Assembly: GCF_001718795.1 (NCBI RefSeq)
Contig: NZ_CP013438.1
Span: forward strand, 806,001 to 870,000
Direction of reading: 5' to 3'
DNA from: Burkholderia latens
GTDB lineage: Bacteria; Pseudomonadota; Gammaproteobacteria; Burkholderiales; Burkholderiaceae
Length of the DNA stretch: 64,000 nt
Numbering within the stretch: the stretch's first letter is position 1; each line of letters begins with the position of its first letter. A program made the position numbers and the translations under genes. The notes under the pieces were generated by a model. The model was not told the DNA's origin. It was given only the letters and a program-made list of their open reading frames with translations, and made no database searches. Shown piece by piece: positions 8,310-18,323 of this stretch.

Positions 8310-8849
8310 ATGACCGACACGATTCGCGAATCCGCCGCGGCGCCGGAGGACACGCGCCTCGGCATCCTCGCACGGCGGCGCATCGAAGCGGAAATCATCA
8401 AGCCGATCTACGAAATCATGAAGCGCGAATTCGGCACCGAGCGCGCACAGGCCGTGATCGCTGAGGCCGTGCGCGGCGCGGCCGTCGACGCGGGCCGCGC
8501 GTTTGCGGCTCAGGAGCCTGAAGGCACGAGCGTGCAGTCGTTCATCGCATTGCAGGTGCTGTGGGAGAAGGACGACGCGCTCGACGTCGAGGTGCGCCGC
8601 GCGGACGACGCGCACTACGACTACGACGTGCACCGTTGCAGCTACGCGCAGATGTATCACGCGATGGGGCTCGGCGAGATCGGCCATCTGCTGAGCTGCG
8701 CACGCGACAGCTACTTCATCGAGGGCTACGATCCGCGCATCGCGCTGACGCGCACGAGCACGATCATGCAGGGCGGCAAGCGCTGCGATTTCCGCTATGC
8801 GTTGCAGCCCGCGCCGCGCAACGACGCACCGGAGGCCGGCGATGCGTGA
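8310..8849 (+). CDS. atcB: L-2-amino-thiazoline-4-carboxylate (ATC) hydrolase family protein
   Basis: 179 aa; GGAG lies 7 nt before the ATG. The conserved C-terminal block (YDVHRCSYAQMYHAMG, then LLSCARDSYFIEGYDP, then FRY) matches the ATC hydrolase family, with candidate catalytic cysteines C110, C130 and C159. In Pseudomonas sp. BS the family member opens the thiazoline ring of L-ATC to give N-carbamoyl-L-cysteine. The next gene, overlapping by 8 bp, encodes an amidohydrolase suited to the second step. Family members of other function exist, so the substrate is inferred. Confidence 0.75.
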   Translation: MTDTIRESAAAPEDTRLGILARRRIEAEIIKPIYEIMKREFGTERAQAVIAEAVRGAAVDAGRAFAAQEPEGTSVQSFIALQVLWEKDDALDVEVRRADDAHYDYDVHRCSYAQMYHAMGLGEIGHLLSCARDSYFIEGYDPRIALTRTSTIMQGGKRCDFRYALQPAPRNDAPEAGDA

Positions 8850-10098
8850 CGATTTCGCGGGCGCGCCGCGCGTCGACGGTGCACGCCTGTGGGCGTCGCT
8901 CGAGCGGATGGCGCAGATCGGCGCGACGCCGAAGGGCGGTGTCTGCCGTCTCGCGCTGACCGACCTCGACCGCGAGTCGCGCGACCTGTTCGTGCAATGG
9001 GCGCGCGATGCCGGCTGCACCATTCGTATCGACCGGATGGGCAACGTGTTCGCGCGCCGCGCGGGCCGCAATCCCGGCGCGGCGCCGGTGATGACCGGTT
9101 CGCACGCCGACTCGCAGCCGACCGGCGGCCGCTACGACGGCATCTACGGCGTGCTGGGCGGCCTCGAGGTGGTGCGCGCGCTGAACGATGCGGGCATCGA
9201 AACCGAGCGCCCGATCGACGTCGTGATCTGGACCAACGAGGAAGGCTCGCGCTTCGCGCCGGCGATGATCTCGGCCGGCGTGTTTTCCGGCGTGTATCCG
9301 CTGGAATACGGGCTGTCGCGCACCGATGCGGCGGGCAACACGATCGGGGCGGAACTCGCGCGGATCGGCTATGCGGGCACCGAGCCCGTCGGCGGCTATC
9401 CGGTTCATGCAGCATACGAGCTGCATATCGAACAGGGTGCGATTCTCGAGCGTGCAGGCAAGACGATCGGTGTCGTGACGGCCGGGCAGGGGCAGCGCTG
9501 GTACGAGGTGACGCTGACGGGCGTCGACGCGCACGCGGGCACGACGCCGATGGAATTCCGGCGCGACACGCTGGTCGGCGCCGCGCGAATGATCCAGTTC
9601 GTCGATGCGCTGGGTCGCCGTCATGCGCCGCATGCGCGCGCGACGGTCGGAATGATCGATGCGCGGCCGAATTCGCGCAACACGGTGCCGGGCAGTTGCT
9701 TCTTCACGGTCGAATTCCGCCATCCAGACGATGCGGTGCTCGACGAACTCGATGCGGCGCTGCGCGCGGAGCTGGCGCGCGTGGCGGACGACGCCGGTCT
9801 CGGCGCGCAGATCGAGCAGATCTTCACGTATGCACCGGTGCCGTTCGCGCCGCGCTGCATCGACGCAGTCCGCGCCGCCGCGCAGGCGCTCGGGCTGTCG
9901 CACATGGACATCGTGTCCGGCGCGGGCCACGACGCGTGCTACATCGCACGCGTCGCGCCGACCGGCATGATCTTCGTGCCGTGCGTCGGCGGGCTAAGCC
10001 ACAACGAAGCCGAGGCGATCACGCCGGAGTGGTCGACGGCCGGCGCCGACGTGCTGCTGCGCGCGGTGCTGCAAAGCGCGCAGGAACCGGGCGCGTGA
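8842..10098 (+). CDS. atcC: M20-family N-carbamoyl-L-amino acid (L-cysteine) amidohydrolase
   Basis: 418 aa from ATG 8842, which overlaps the stop of the ATC hydrolase gene (ATGCGTGA). Metal-site residues of the hydantoinase/carbamoylase M20 family are visible: H88 in GSHAD, D99 in GGRYDG, E133-E134 in TNEEGSRF, H195 in ELHIEQG, and a late His in SGAGHDA. It hydrolyses an N-carbamoyl amino acid to the free amino acid, CO2 and ammonia. Next to an ATC hydrolase the likely substrate is N-carbamoyl-L-cysteine. Allantoate or ureidopropionate hydrolase are alternatives by sequence family alone. Confidence 0.85.
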   Translation: MRDDFAGAPRVDGARLWASLERMAQIGATPKGGVCRLALTDLDRESRDLFVQWARDAGCTIRIDRMGNVFARRAGRNPGAAPVMTGSHADSQPTGGRYDGIYGVLGGLEVVRALNDAGIETERPIDVVIWTNEEGSRFAPAMISAGVFSGVYPLEYGLSRTDAAGNTIGAELARIGYAGTEPVGGYPVHAAYELHIEQGAILERAGKTIGVVTAGQGQRWYEVTLTGVDAHAGTTPMEFRRDTLVGAARMIQFVDALGRRHAPHARATVGMIDARPNSRNTVPGSCFFTVEFRHPDDAVLDELDAALRAELARVADDAGLGAQIEQIFTYAPVPFAPRCIDAVRAAAQALGLSHMDIVSGAGHDACYIARVAPTGMIFVPCVGGLSHNEAEAITPEWSTAGADVLLRAVLQSAQEPGA

Positions 10099-10119
10099 TG
10101 CACGCGTGACGGTTGCGGC

Positions 10120-10956
10120 TTATTTGGCGGCCTTGCGCCGCGCGACGTACGCGAGGTAAGCGACGATCTGGTCGAGTTCGCGGTCGCTCAACTGGTCGGG
10201 CGGGAACGCCGGCATCACGCGGCCCGGCCAGTCGCGCACCGACGCCGGATTGCGGATGTAGCGACGCAGTGCGGCGGGCTGGAAGTAGTCGACCGGATTC
10301 ATCGGCGCGTTCAGGTCGGGGCCGGCCTGGCTGCTGCCTGCGCCATCGATGCGGTGGCACGCGAGACATTGCGTGACGAACAGCCGCTGGCCCGCGCGGG
10401 CCGGGTCGTTCGCCGGCAGCGACGGATCGACCGCGAGCGACGGCCAGCGTGCGAGCGGCGAAGATTCGATCGCGATGCGCACGATCTGGTAGGGCCATTG
10501 CTCGCCGCGCACCGACGACGCGTCCGGGCCGACCCACACGAGATAGAACGGCCCTGCGCTGACCGACTTGCCCGGCAGTGCCGGCCAAGGGTGCGCCGGG
10601 TCCTCGATCGCCAGCCACGCAACGGCGCCGGCCGGCGCACGCCGGCGTGCGAAATCCAGTGGCAGTTGTGCGGCGAAACCGTCGGCCGCGCGTGTCTCCA
10701 GTACGCCGTCCGCCGGCAGCGACGTGTCGCCCAGCAGCGCCGCGAACGGCACCGCGCGAAACGTCATCGGCCGACCGTAAGCGATGTCGCGCGGCACGTG
10801 GATGTCCGTCGCGTCGGCGCGCGCGAGCAGCGCTTGCCGTGTCAGCACGCGCGGCGTGCCATCGGTGTCGAGTTCTAGCGTGCCCTGCGCGTACGCGTGC
10901 GTGGCCATCAGGCACACCGTCAGCAGCAACAGCGAAAACCATTGGCGCTTCAGCAT
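10120..10956 (-). CDS. Secreted c-type cytochrome with N-terminal molybdopterin-oxidoreductase-like domain
   Basis: 278 aa from ATG 10956; signal peptide about 1-24 (ends AYAQ). Residues about 25-170 resemble a sulfite-oxidase-type/molybdopterin-binding fold without an obvious cofactor cysteine. The C-terminal 100 residues form a mono-heme cytochrome c with CLACH and a distal Met (GRVMPAF). It should transfer electrons in the periplasm. It is convergent with the amidohydrolase operon and has no obvious oxidase partner nearby, so its redox partner is unknown. Confidence 0.75.
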   Translation of the reverse strand: MLKRQWFSLLLLTVCLMATHAYAQGTLELDTDGTPRVLTRQALLARADATDIHVPRDIAYGRPMTFRAVPFAALLGDTSLPADGVLETRAADGFAAQLPLDFARRRAPAGAVAWLAIEDPAHPWPALPGKSVSAGPFYLVWVGPDASSVRGEQWPYQIVRIAIESSPLARWPSLAVDPSLPANDPARAGQRLFVTQCLACHRIDGAGSSQAGPDLNAPMNPVDYFQPAALRRYIRNPASVRDWPGRVMPAFPPDQLSDRELDQIVAYLAYVARRKAAK

Positions 10957-11239
10957 TCGTTCTCCGTGAAAAAGGGGGCGGCGGCACGCAGCGCGGCATC
11001 GCGACTGGCCGAAGGAATCGGGCGACAGTCTAGCCGGTAAGGGCGGCGATGGCGACTTGAATGCGGTGCGGGCGTAACGGCGGGGATTGAACGGGTGAGC
11101 GGCGACGCGCGTGGCAGTCAGGCAGGCGCTCGGCCGGACAGCCGCACAGGCGGTTGCGTGCAGCACCGCATTGCACGATCCGTACGCCGTCACATTGCCA
11201 TGAAGCGATCGCGCTGATCCGGCGCGCTCAGCGCCGCCG

Positions 11240-12547
11240 TCAATGACTCTGGCACTGCGCGTCGGCCTTTGGCAAAGGCGCTTCCCGTGCCGTGTCGAAA
11301 TCGGCTTCGCGCGTGCCGGTCGGCGACAGCGACACGAAATGCATCATGCCCGCGCGCGCCGGAAACGCGGCGATACCGGTCGAGCCCCACGGAACCGGCG
11401 AACGCTGCACGCCGGTAACCGACATGCCCGTTGCCGTCAGCGTCAACGTCAGCAGCCGCCCGTCGCGAGTCGGCACGTACGCATGCGCGCCGTCGACGCC
11501 GACACCCGATTCGCGCACCGACGGCGGCAGGCAGTCGAGCGTCGCGATGCGGCGCCCGTCCGGGTCGATCAGCATCGCGACGCCGCGATTGTCCGCGGTT
11601 GTCGTGACGACGATGAATCGGTCGACCGCGGGCACGTACGCGGACGAATACACGTAGTACTGGATCGCGTCGCTCAGCGGTCCGCGCTTCTCCAGCTTCG
11701 CGGTGAATGGATCGAACATCGCATACTCGAGCGTCGCGTCCGTGCTGCCTTCGATGTATTTCTGCCAGACCAGCAGCGCCCGGCGCGGCGAGCCCGCGAC
11801 AATCGGCCACCATTCGCGGCGATGTGCGACGACCGGCACATGATTCAACACGCGTCCGGCCGCATCGTAGGTTTTCACGTACACACCGTTGCCGCTGCCG
11901 AGATTGTCGACGCCGCCGCCATCGACCCAGTCGGCGGAGTAGAACACGACGAAGCGCTCGCCGACGGCGGCGACGTGTCCCGAATGGCCGCCCGCTTCGA
12001 CGTCGTGCGGATACGGCTTGACCGGCTTCAGGTTGCGCCGGTAGACGCCGTAGCGCTGGCTGACTTCCTGCGACGTGTCCCAGCCGTCCTCGAACGTGAC
12101 GAAGATGTCGCCGCGACCGTTCTGTGCGATCGATACCGGCTCCTGCGCCTCCGGCCGGCTGATGAACGCGCGTACGTGCGTCAGTTGCGAATTGCCAGGC
12201 TGCCATTCGCCCACGTACACGTCGTGCGACCAGCTGCCGTTGCGCATCGCGCCGCGCGGCGGGAGCCCCGAGCTGCTGAAGAACACCCAGCGCTTGCCGT
12301 CGCCGGCATCGGCCACGCCAATGCCGTGCATGAAGCGGCGTGCATCGCCGGCGTCCTTGTCGCTGGCGGGCGGCTCGGCGCGCGTGTCGATCGTGACCGT
12401 GTGCACGACCGGCGCGCCGGCGGCCAGCGCGCCGCAGCAGGCGCCGCAGCCCGCGCCAAAGAGCGCGGTCGCGGCGAGCCGCGTCGCCGCGCGCAGCGCC
12501 GGACGCGATCGTCTCGCACCCGGCCACCGAAGCGGCAGCGCCATCAT
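11240..12547 (-). CDS. Secreted protein of unknown function at the end of the pga/glmS operon
   Basis: 435 aa from ATG 12547, which overlaps the glmS stop (ATGA), so translation is probably coupled. An Arg-rich N-terminus followed by a hydrophobic Ala/Gly segment (about 20-44, containing several Cys) looks like a signal or lipoprotein-like leader. The remainder has repeated Trp/Tyr-rich beta-strand patterns ([38 protein letters not shown]) that suggest a beta-propeller-type fold. No catalytic motif recognised. Position in a PNAG operon suggests a role in exopolysaccharide or envelope handling. Confidence 0.7.
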   Translation of the reverse strand: MMALPLRWPGARRSRPALRAATRLAATALFGAGCGACCGALAAGAPVVHTVTIDTRAEPPASDKDAGDARRFMHGIGVADAGDGKRWVFFSSSGLPPRGAMRNGSWSHDVYVGEWQPGNSQLTHVRAFISRPEAQEPVSIAQNGRGDIFVTFEDGWDTSQEVSQRYGVYRRNLKPVKPYPHDVEAGGHSGHVAAVGERFVVFYSADWVDGGGVDNLGSGNGVYVKTYDAAGRVLNHVPVVAHRREWWPIVAGSPRRALLVWQKYIEGSTDATLEYAMFDPFTAKLEKRGPLSDAIQYYVYSSAYVPAVDRFIVVTTTADNRGVAMLIDPDGRRIATLDCLPPSVRESGVGVDGAHAYVPTRDGRLLTLTLTATGMSVTGVQRSPVPWGSTGIAAFPARAGMMHFVSLSPTGTREADFDTAREAPLPKADAQCQSH

Positions 12548-14367
12548 TCGACCGTGACCGATTTCGCGAGATTGCGCGGCTTGTCGACGTCGGCGCCGCG
12601 CGCGCAGCCGACGTGATACGCCAGCAGCTGCAACGCGATCACGTTGACGATCGGCGACAGCGCGTCGCCCGATTCGCGCACGCGGATCAGGTGCGTGTCG
12701 CGGTCGGCGTCGATCTCGAGTTGATGGCCTGCGAGCACGTAGAGCCTTCCGCCGCGCGCGCGGACCTCGGCCATGTTGGACTTCAGCTTCTGGAACAGGC
12801 GATCGTCCGGCGCGATGGTCACGACCGGCATCGCGCTCGTGACCAGCGCGAGGGGCCCGTGCTTCAGTTCGCCGGCCGGATAGCCTTCCGCGTGGATGTA
12901 CGACACTTCCTTGAGCTTCAGCGCACCTTCCAGCGCGATCGGGTAGTGAATGCCGCGGCCGAGGAACAGTGCGTTTTCGGTGCGCGCGAATTTCGCGGCC
13001 CAGCCCATGATCTGCGTTTCCAGCGCGAGTGCGTGGCCGATGCGGTCGGGCAGTTCGTGCAGCTTCTTCAGGTGCGTCGCGACTTGCGCGGCGTCGAGCC
13101 TGCCGCGCTGCTGTGCGAGCGTCAGCGTCAGCAGGAACAGCGCGACGAGCTGCGTCGTGAATGCCTTGGTCGACGCGACGCCGAGCTCGATGCCGGCGCG
13201 CGTCAGGAAGCACAGCGGCGCCGCGCGCGCGATCGAGCTGGTCGCCACGTTGCAGATCGCCATCGACATGTCCTGGCCCATCCCGCGCGCGCGCTCGATC
13301 GCGCCGATCGTGTCGGCGGTCTCGCCGGATTGGGAGATGCCAACCACCAGCGTGCGCGGATCGGGCACCGTCTCGCGGTAGCGGTATTCGCTTGCGATCT
13401 CGACCTGCGCGGGAATGCCGGCGATGCTCTCGAGCCAGTATTTCGCGGTCAGGCCCGCGTAGTAGCTGGTGCCGCAACCCAGCAGCAGCACGCTTCTTGC
13501 TCTCGACAGCAACGCGCGCGCGCTGTCGCTGCCGCCGAATAGCGCGGGCGAGATCGTGTCGATGCCGTCGATCGTGGCCGCGATCGCCTTCGGCTGCTCG
13601 AAGATTTCCTTCTGCATGAAATGCTGGTACGGGCCGAGCGCGGCATCGTCGGCGCGTGCCTTGACCTCGCACAGCGGACGCTTCGCGTCGGCGCCGACCG
13701 AATCGACCACGTCGATGCGTTCCGGCGTGATCAGCGCGACGTCGCCGTCTTCCAGATAGACGAAGCGGTCGGTCAGGTCGCCGAGCGCCGCGCAGTCGGA
13801 CGCCAGATAATTCTGGTCCGCGCCGATGCCGATCACGAGCGGCGAGCCGGCGCGCGCGGCGACCAGCCGCTGCGGCTCGCGCGCGCTCAGCACGGCGATC
13901 GCATAGGCGCCGTGCAGCCGCTTGACCGCGCGCACGACCGCATCGAACAGATCGTCGCGATACACGCTGTGGATCAGGTGCGCGATCACCTCGGTGTCGG
14001 TCTCGCCGCGGAACGTGTAGCCGCGTTGCCGCAGTTCGGCGCGCAGTTCGTCGTGGTTTTCGATGATCCCGTTGTGCACGACCGCGATCGTGTCGCCCGA
14101 CATGATCGGGTGCGCGTTCATTTCGGACGGTGCGCCATGCGTCGCCCAGCGCGTATGCGCGATGCACGTCTGGCCTTCGAGGCCAAGCGTCAGCACGCGG
14201 TCCTGCAGGTCCGCCACGCGGCGCAGCGTCCGTTCGCTGCGCAGATGTCCGTCACGCAACACGGCGATGCCGCACGAATCGTAGCCGCGATACTCGAGCC
14301 GGCTCAGCGCATTGACCAGTTGCGGCACCTGATTCTTCAGGCCGCTTGCTCCGACGATTCCGCACAT
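12544..14367 (-). CDS. glmS: Glutamine-fructose-6-phosphate aminotransferase (isomerizing), pga-linked
   Basis: 607 aa. The mature N-terminal nucleophile Cys2 is present (MCGIVGASG), followed by the class II glutaminase domain ([19 protein letters not shown]), and then two SIS domains ([48 protein letters not shown]). It makes glucosamine-6-phosphate from fructose-6-phosphate and glutamine, the entry step to UDP-GlcNAc. Its place directly downstream of pgaABCD, without glmU nearby, marks it as probably a second glmS that supplies precursor for PNAG. GAGGTG lies 4 nt before the ATG. Confidence 0.95.
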   Translation of the reverse strand: MCGIVGASGLKNQVPQLVNALSRLEYRGYDSCGIAVLRDGHLRSERTLRRVADLQDRVLTLGLEGQTCIAHTRWATHGAPSEMNAHPIMSGDTIAVVHNGIIENHDELRAELRQRGYTFRGETDTEVIAHLIHSVYRDDLFDAVVRAVKRLHGAYAIAVLSAREPQRLVAARAGSPLVIGIGADQNYLASDCAALGDLTDRFVYLEDGDVALITPERIDVVDSVGADAKRPLCEVKARADDAALGPYQHFMQKEIFEQPKAIAATIDGIDTISPALFGGSDSARALLSRARSVLLLGCGTSYYAGLTAKYWLESIAGIPAQVEIASEYRYRETVPDPRTLVVGISQSGETADTIGAIERARGMGQDMSMAICNVATSSIARAAPLCFLTRAGIELGVASTKAFTTQLVALFLLTLTLAQQRGRLDAAQVATHLKKLHELPDRIGHALALETQIMGWAAKFARTENALFLGRGIHYPIALEGALKLKEVSYIHAEGYPAGELKHGPLALVTSAMPVVTIAPDDRLFQKLKSNMAEVRARGGRLYVLAGHQLEIDADRDTHLIRVRESGDALSPIVNVIALQLLAYHVGCARGADVDKPRNLAKSVTVE

Positions 14368-14480
14368 GATTCACCTCGTCTACAGGAAGTTTTGCGGCTG
14401 GCACGCGGCGCGCGCCAGCGCGATTCGAGAAGTGCTGCGGCGCCGTGGCATCGGACGTGCGGCGCACACGTCTGCCGCGA

Positions 14481-14969
14481 TCACTCGCCCGCCTGCGGCC
14501 CCGCGTGCACCACCCATTCGATGCCCGAGATCGAGCCGTTCGCGTCGTGCGACGCGACGAGAATGCGCGACGTGCGCCGTGTGCCGCGCCGGCGGTCGCT
14601 GGCGAGCGCGGTCGGCGGCACCGAGCGCACCTTCACGGTGGCCGAGCGCCGCAGCATCTTCGACACGCGCAGCCGGTACGCGAACGGATGCACGACGCGT
14701 CCCGCGATCAGCCACGTGACGATCGTGCCGGCAATCAGCGCGATGCTGGTCACGTAGAACACGATCTGCTCGATCGGCATCTCGGCCTCGTTGAATGGCA
14801 ACAGGTAGCGGTACGTGTAGATGCAGATCGACGCCCAGACGCCCCCGACCAGTGCGGGCCGCACGAGGCGGAACCACGCGACGAGCACGGGGCCGACGAT
14901 GTTGCCGCGTTCGGCGATCATGTCGCGCGGTGCGCGCAGGGAAAGGTCAATAATCGGCGCGTTCTTCAT
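14481..14969 (-). CDS. pgaD: PNAG synthase accessory protein PgaD (HmsS)
   Basis: 162 aa with two predicted membrane helices (about residues 28-52 and 68-90) followed by a basic cytoplasmic tail. In E. coli PgaD forms the inner-membrane PNAG synthase with PgaC and the pair is activated by c-di-GMP. The first 23 bp overlap the end of pgaC. Sequence is poorly conserved in this family, and position after pgaC is the main support. Confidence 0.8.
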   Translation of the reverse strand: MKNAPIIDLSLRAPRDMIAERGNIVGPVLVAWFRLVRPALVGGVWASICIYTYRYLLPFNEAEMPIEQIVFYVTSIALIAGTIVTWLIAGRVVHPFAYRLRVSKMLRRSATVKVRSVPPTALASDRRRGTRRTSRILVASHDANGSISGIEWVVHAGPQAGE

Positions 14970-16218
14970 GTTGAATGCCTCGGTCGGGACTGACCCACAC
15001 GGCGCGCTTGCCGCGGCCCCGCAGTACGACGGCGGGCAGGGCGACGACGGTGGTGATCATGGTGATCAACCAGAACGCTACGGGGTACCAGATGGTGTCA
15101 AGGAAGTACATCAGGAGTTTTTCGTCGTAACGACGATCGATCATGCTGCCGATGATCAGCTGCAGGATGCAGGTCGCGACCAGCAGCATTCCGTGCCAGT
15201 GCGGTACCACGGACACGTGCCAGTTCGGCGGAAGCGGGTAGAACAGGTCGATCAGCGCGAGCAGCAGGATGAACGACATCGCGTACGCCCATGCGATGCC
15301 GATCAGGTACTCGACGAAGAGCGGCCACATCATCATCTGCGTGGGCCGCATCAGCGTGCCCGCGTACTTGAGCAGCACCTGGATGCCGCCCTTCGACCAG
15401 CGCAGCCGCTGCCGGTAAAGCCCCTTCACCGTTTCCGGCATCAGGATCCAGCTGAGCGCGTGCGGCTCGTAGACGACGCGCCAGTCCCGGCACTGCAGCT
15501 TCCAGCTGATGTCGATGTCCTCGGTCAGCATGTCCGAGCTCCAGTAGCCGACGTCGGCGAGCGCGGTCTTGCGGAACATCGTGATCACGCCCGACACCGT
15601 GAAGATGCGGCCGTACACCTGCTGCGTGCGCTTGATCAGCCCGACGATCGACGAGAATTCGCCGACCTGCATGCGCCCGAGCAGCGACGTGCGCGTGCGG
15701 ATGCGCGGATTGCCGGTCACCGCGCCGACGCCCGGATCGGTCAGGAAATGTTCGAGCATCCAGCCGATCGCGTCATGCGCGAGCAGCGCGTCGCCGTCGA
15801 TGCAGAGAAGGTACTCCGCGTTCGATACCGCCGCCGCCGTCGTGAGCCCGACCGCCTTGCCTTCGTTGCGTGCGTGATGGATGACGAGAAGGCGCGGAAT
15901 CTCGACGGCCAGCTCGTTCAGAATCTCGCCGGTGCGGTCCTTGCTGCCGTCGTTGACCGCGATGATGTCGTAGTTCGGGTAGTCCATCGCGTTCAGGTGG
16001 CGAATCACGCTGCGCGCGTTCGCGGCCTCGTTGAAGCACGGCACGACGATCGAGACCTTCGGAATGCCGCTCGACGCGATCGTGCGTGTCGACAATACGC
16101 GACCCTCCTCGAGCAGGAAGTAATGCACGACGCCGCCGATCATCCACAGATACGACATGAAGAACGGATAGTAGAAGACGAAGTCCTGCACGCGCTGGAT
16201 GATGCTGTGGGAGTTCAT
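14947..16218 (-). CDS. pgaC: Poly-beta-1,6-N-acetylglucosamine synthase PgaC (HmsR)
   Basis: 423 aa from ATG 16218, overlapping the pgaB stop (ATGA). N-terminal membrane helices precede a family 2 glycosyltransferase domain with VSIVVPCFNEAANA, the DxD-type CIDGDA, the acceptor-site TEDIDISWK and QRLRWSKGG (Q/R-x-x-R-W). Three or four more membrane helices follow. It polymerises GlcNAc from UDP-GlcNAc at the inner membrane. An upstream extension of the frame exists but the family N-terminus is MNSHSIIQRVQDF. Confidence 0.95.
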   Translation of the reverse strand: MNSHSIIQRVQDFVFYYPFFMSYLWMIGGVVHYFLLEEGRVLSTRTIASSGIPKVSIVVPCFNEAANARSVIRHLNAMDYPNYDIIAVNDGSKDRTGEILNELAVEIPRLLVIHHARNEGKAVGLTTAAAVSNAEYLLCIDGDALLAHDAIGWMLEHFLTDPGVGAVTGNPRIRTRTSLLGRMQVGEFSSIVGLIKRTQQVYGRIFTVSGVITMFRKTALADVGYWSSDMLTEDIDISWKLQCRDWRVVYEPHALSWILMPETVKGLYRQRLRWSKGGIQVLLKYAGTLMRPTQMMMWPLFVEYLIGIAWAYAMSFILLLALIDLFYPLPPNWHVSVVPHWHGMLLVATCILQLIIGSMIDRRYDEKLLMYFLDTIWYPVAFWLITMITTVVALPAVVLRGRGKRAVWVSPDRGIQHEERADY

Positions 16219-18308
16219 GGTGTTTTGATTCCCTTCGGTTGCTGCATTTGCATCAGCGCGTTGATGGAGGTGGGATCGAGACGGGACTTCAGCGACATCA
16301 CGTCGCGCATCGCGTCGAGCTCGGGCGCGTTGTTCAGGAAGTTGTCCGGGTAGTAGCCGAAATTCACCGCGCCCTCGCTGCGCAGCCGTCTCATCTGCGA
16401 CAGGAGCGTGCCGGCCGGCACCTGCTTCTGCGCATGCCAGTCGTACGACTGCAGCTCGAACACGGTGCGCTGCAGCCCGCGCCGCTTCGCGCGGACAGCC
16501 CGCACCAGCTCGTCCAGCCAGCCTTCCGGGTCTTTCGCCTGTTCCATGTACGGCATCGCCATCAGCGCGACGTAGTCGTAGGTGGCGAGGAAATCGTCGT
16601 AGTTCTGCGCGTACCACGCTTCCGATTCCGGCTTCAGCACCGGCATCGCGAAGATGTTGCGCGCGGTCAGCACGTCGCCCACGTTCTGATGCGCGAGCAC
16701 GATCTGCTCCAGCTGCTTCGTCATGTCGATCAGGTAGCGCGACTTCTGGCGCGTCCAGCGCTTCATCAGCTCGGGGTTCTCGCGAATCTTGCCGACGTCG
16801 GCGGGCAGCCCCCATTGCGAATACACGCGCAGTGCGTGCTTGCCCGCATCCTCATAGTCGTCGAGCACGGCGTCGTCGCTGAACAGGACCCCGCTGAACG
16901 ATGCGTGCTTGCTCAGATCCTCGTAGACCTGCTGGATCATCAGCCGCGCCTCCGGATCGAACGGGCTCAGCCGGAACACGCGCGTGCCGTTCTCGCGTGC
17001 CGGTGCGCCACCGTATGCGGTGACGGGCTGGAGCCCGCGCAGCTTGTCGGCCGGCGGCCGGAACGCGAGCACCGGCATCCACGCGTAGACCTGCACGTTG
17101 GAGCGCGTGTTGAGCTGCCACGCGGCCCGCGAGAACAGGTCGGCGCGCATCGGCAGGTGCCGGTTCGGGAAGTACACCGCTTCGGCCACGCCGGTGCCGT
17201 TCGGATCCGCGTACGCCTGCAGGTACACCGATTTTGGCTGCATCCGGTAGATGCGCTCGATCAGCTTGCCGAGATTCGCTTCCTGACGCGCGGGATCGGG
17301 ATCGTAGACCTGGTCGAGATCGACCTGCACGGTACGTTCGGGCACGTCGACGTCGCCGCGGTTGGAGGCCGGCTCGCGCATCGAGCGTTCGAATCCGCCG
17401 ATGTCCACGTCGTACATCAGCAGGATCCGCCTCAGCCGGTCCATCGGAACGTCCGGCGTGTTCGGGCCGGCGTCGAGACTGAACTGGACGTCCATGCCGA
17501 GCGATGTCGATATCTGGCGCACGGGCTGATTTTCCGCGCCGTATGGCCACACCATCGAACGTGCGACGATGCCCGTGCGTTCGCGGATCTGCCGCACGCA
17601 AGTCTGCAGGTCGTCGTGCACGCGTGCGTGGAATTCGGCGTCGGTTTCATAGCGCTTCTGGTCTTGCAGGTAGAGATGCGACGTGGTCGCCGGCAATTCG
17701 TTGCCTTGCGGATTCGCGACCGCACCGTGGTGGAGATTGTGGGTGTGGCAGCCGAGCTCGACGAATTCCGACTGGCCGAGCTTTTTCACCTCGTCCCACG
17801 ACAGGAAGTATTCGCGCGGCACCTGCACCTTGTCGCTGATGCGGATCGGCGTGTCCGGCGGCGTGTCGATCCATGCGGTGACGAGCCCCATCACGGCCGG
17901 ATACCTGAAGCGTTCGAGCAGCGGCAGCACCTTCGTGTAGTGGCTGCGGAAGCCGTCGTCGAACGTGAGCAGCACCGCGCGCGGCGGCAGCGGTTTGCCG
18001 CCGCGCCGCGACTCCTCGATCTGCTTGACCGTGATCGTGTGGTAGTTGTTGGTCTGCAGCCACGAGAAGATCGCGGTCAGTGTGCCGGTATCGATCGCGA
18101 ACGGATCGACGATTGCCGACGGCGACGAGAACGACGCCATCAGGTTGTCGCGCACGTCGTGCATGCAGATCACGCGAAACGTTTTGCCGTCGGCCGGGTC
18201 GGACGGCGGCAGCAGGTCGATCATCTTCGCGTTGGATACACCCGGGAACAGCGAGCAGGCCGCAAACGCGCCGAGGCATCCGCACATGAAGGTCCGTCTG
18301 GATTGCAT
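16215..18308 (-). CDS. pgaB: PNAG N-deacetylase / hydrolase PgaB (HmsF)
   Basis: 697 aa. The N-terminus has a twin-arginine-like stretch (QSRRTFMCGC) and a possible lipobox (FAAC), unlike the plain lipoprotein signal of E. coli PgaB. A NodB polysaccharide deacetylase domain follows with TFDDG and the metal ligands in LGCHTHNLHHG (about residues 115-200). The C-terminal half is the GH153-type glycoside hydrolase domain typical of PgaB. It partly deacetylates PNAG in the periplasm to allow export. Separated from pgaA by 15 bp. Confidence 0.93.
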   Translation of the reverse strand: MQSRRTFMCGCLGAFAACSLFPGVSNAKMIDLLPPSDPADGKTFRVICMHDVRDNLMASFSSPSAIVDPFAIDTGTLTAIFSWLQTNNYHTITVKQIEESRRGGKPLPPRAVLLTFDDGFRSHYTKVLPLLERFRYPAVMGLVTAWIDTPPDTPIRISDKVQVPREYFLSWDEVKKLGQSEFVELGCHTHNLHHGAVANPQGNELPATTSHLYLQDQKRYETDAEFHARVHDDLQTCVRQIRERTGIVARSMVWPYGAENQPVRQISTSLGMDVQFSLDAGPNTPDVPMDRLRRILLMYDVDIGGFERSMREPASNRGDVDVPERTVQVDLDQVYDPDPARQEANLGKLIERIYRMQPKSVYLQAYADPNGTGVAEAVYFPNRHLPMRADLFSRAAWQLNTRSNVQVYAWMPVLAFRPPADKLRGLQPVTAYGGAPARENGTRVFRLSPFDPEARLMIQQVYEDLSKHASFSGVLFSDDAVLDDYEDAGKHALRVYSQWGLPADVGKIRENPELMKRWTRQKSRYLIDMTKQLEQIVLAHQNVGDVLTARNIFAMPVLKPESEAWYAQNYDDFLATYDYVALMAMPYMEQAKDPEGWLDELVRAVRAKRRGLQRTVFELQSYDWHAQKQVPAGTLLSQMRRLRSEGAVNFGYYPDNFLNNAPELDAMRDVMSLKSRLDPTSINALMQMQQPKGIKTP

Positions 18309-18323
18309 TCGCGTTTCTCCTGG

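Noticed and set aside
11194..11239. Terminator after the secreted protein of the pga operon
   Set aside because: Only a 5-bp GGCGC/GCGCC stem without a T-tract; too weak to call.
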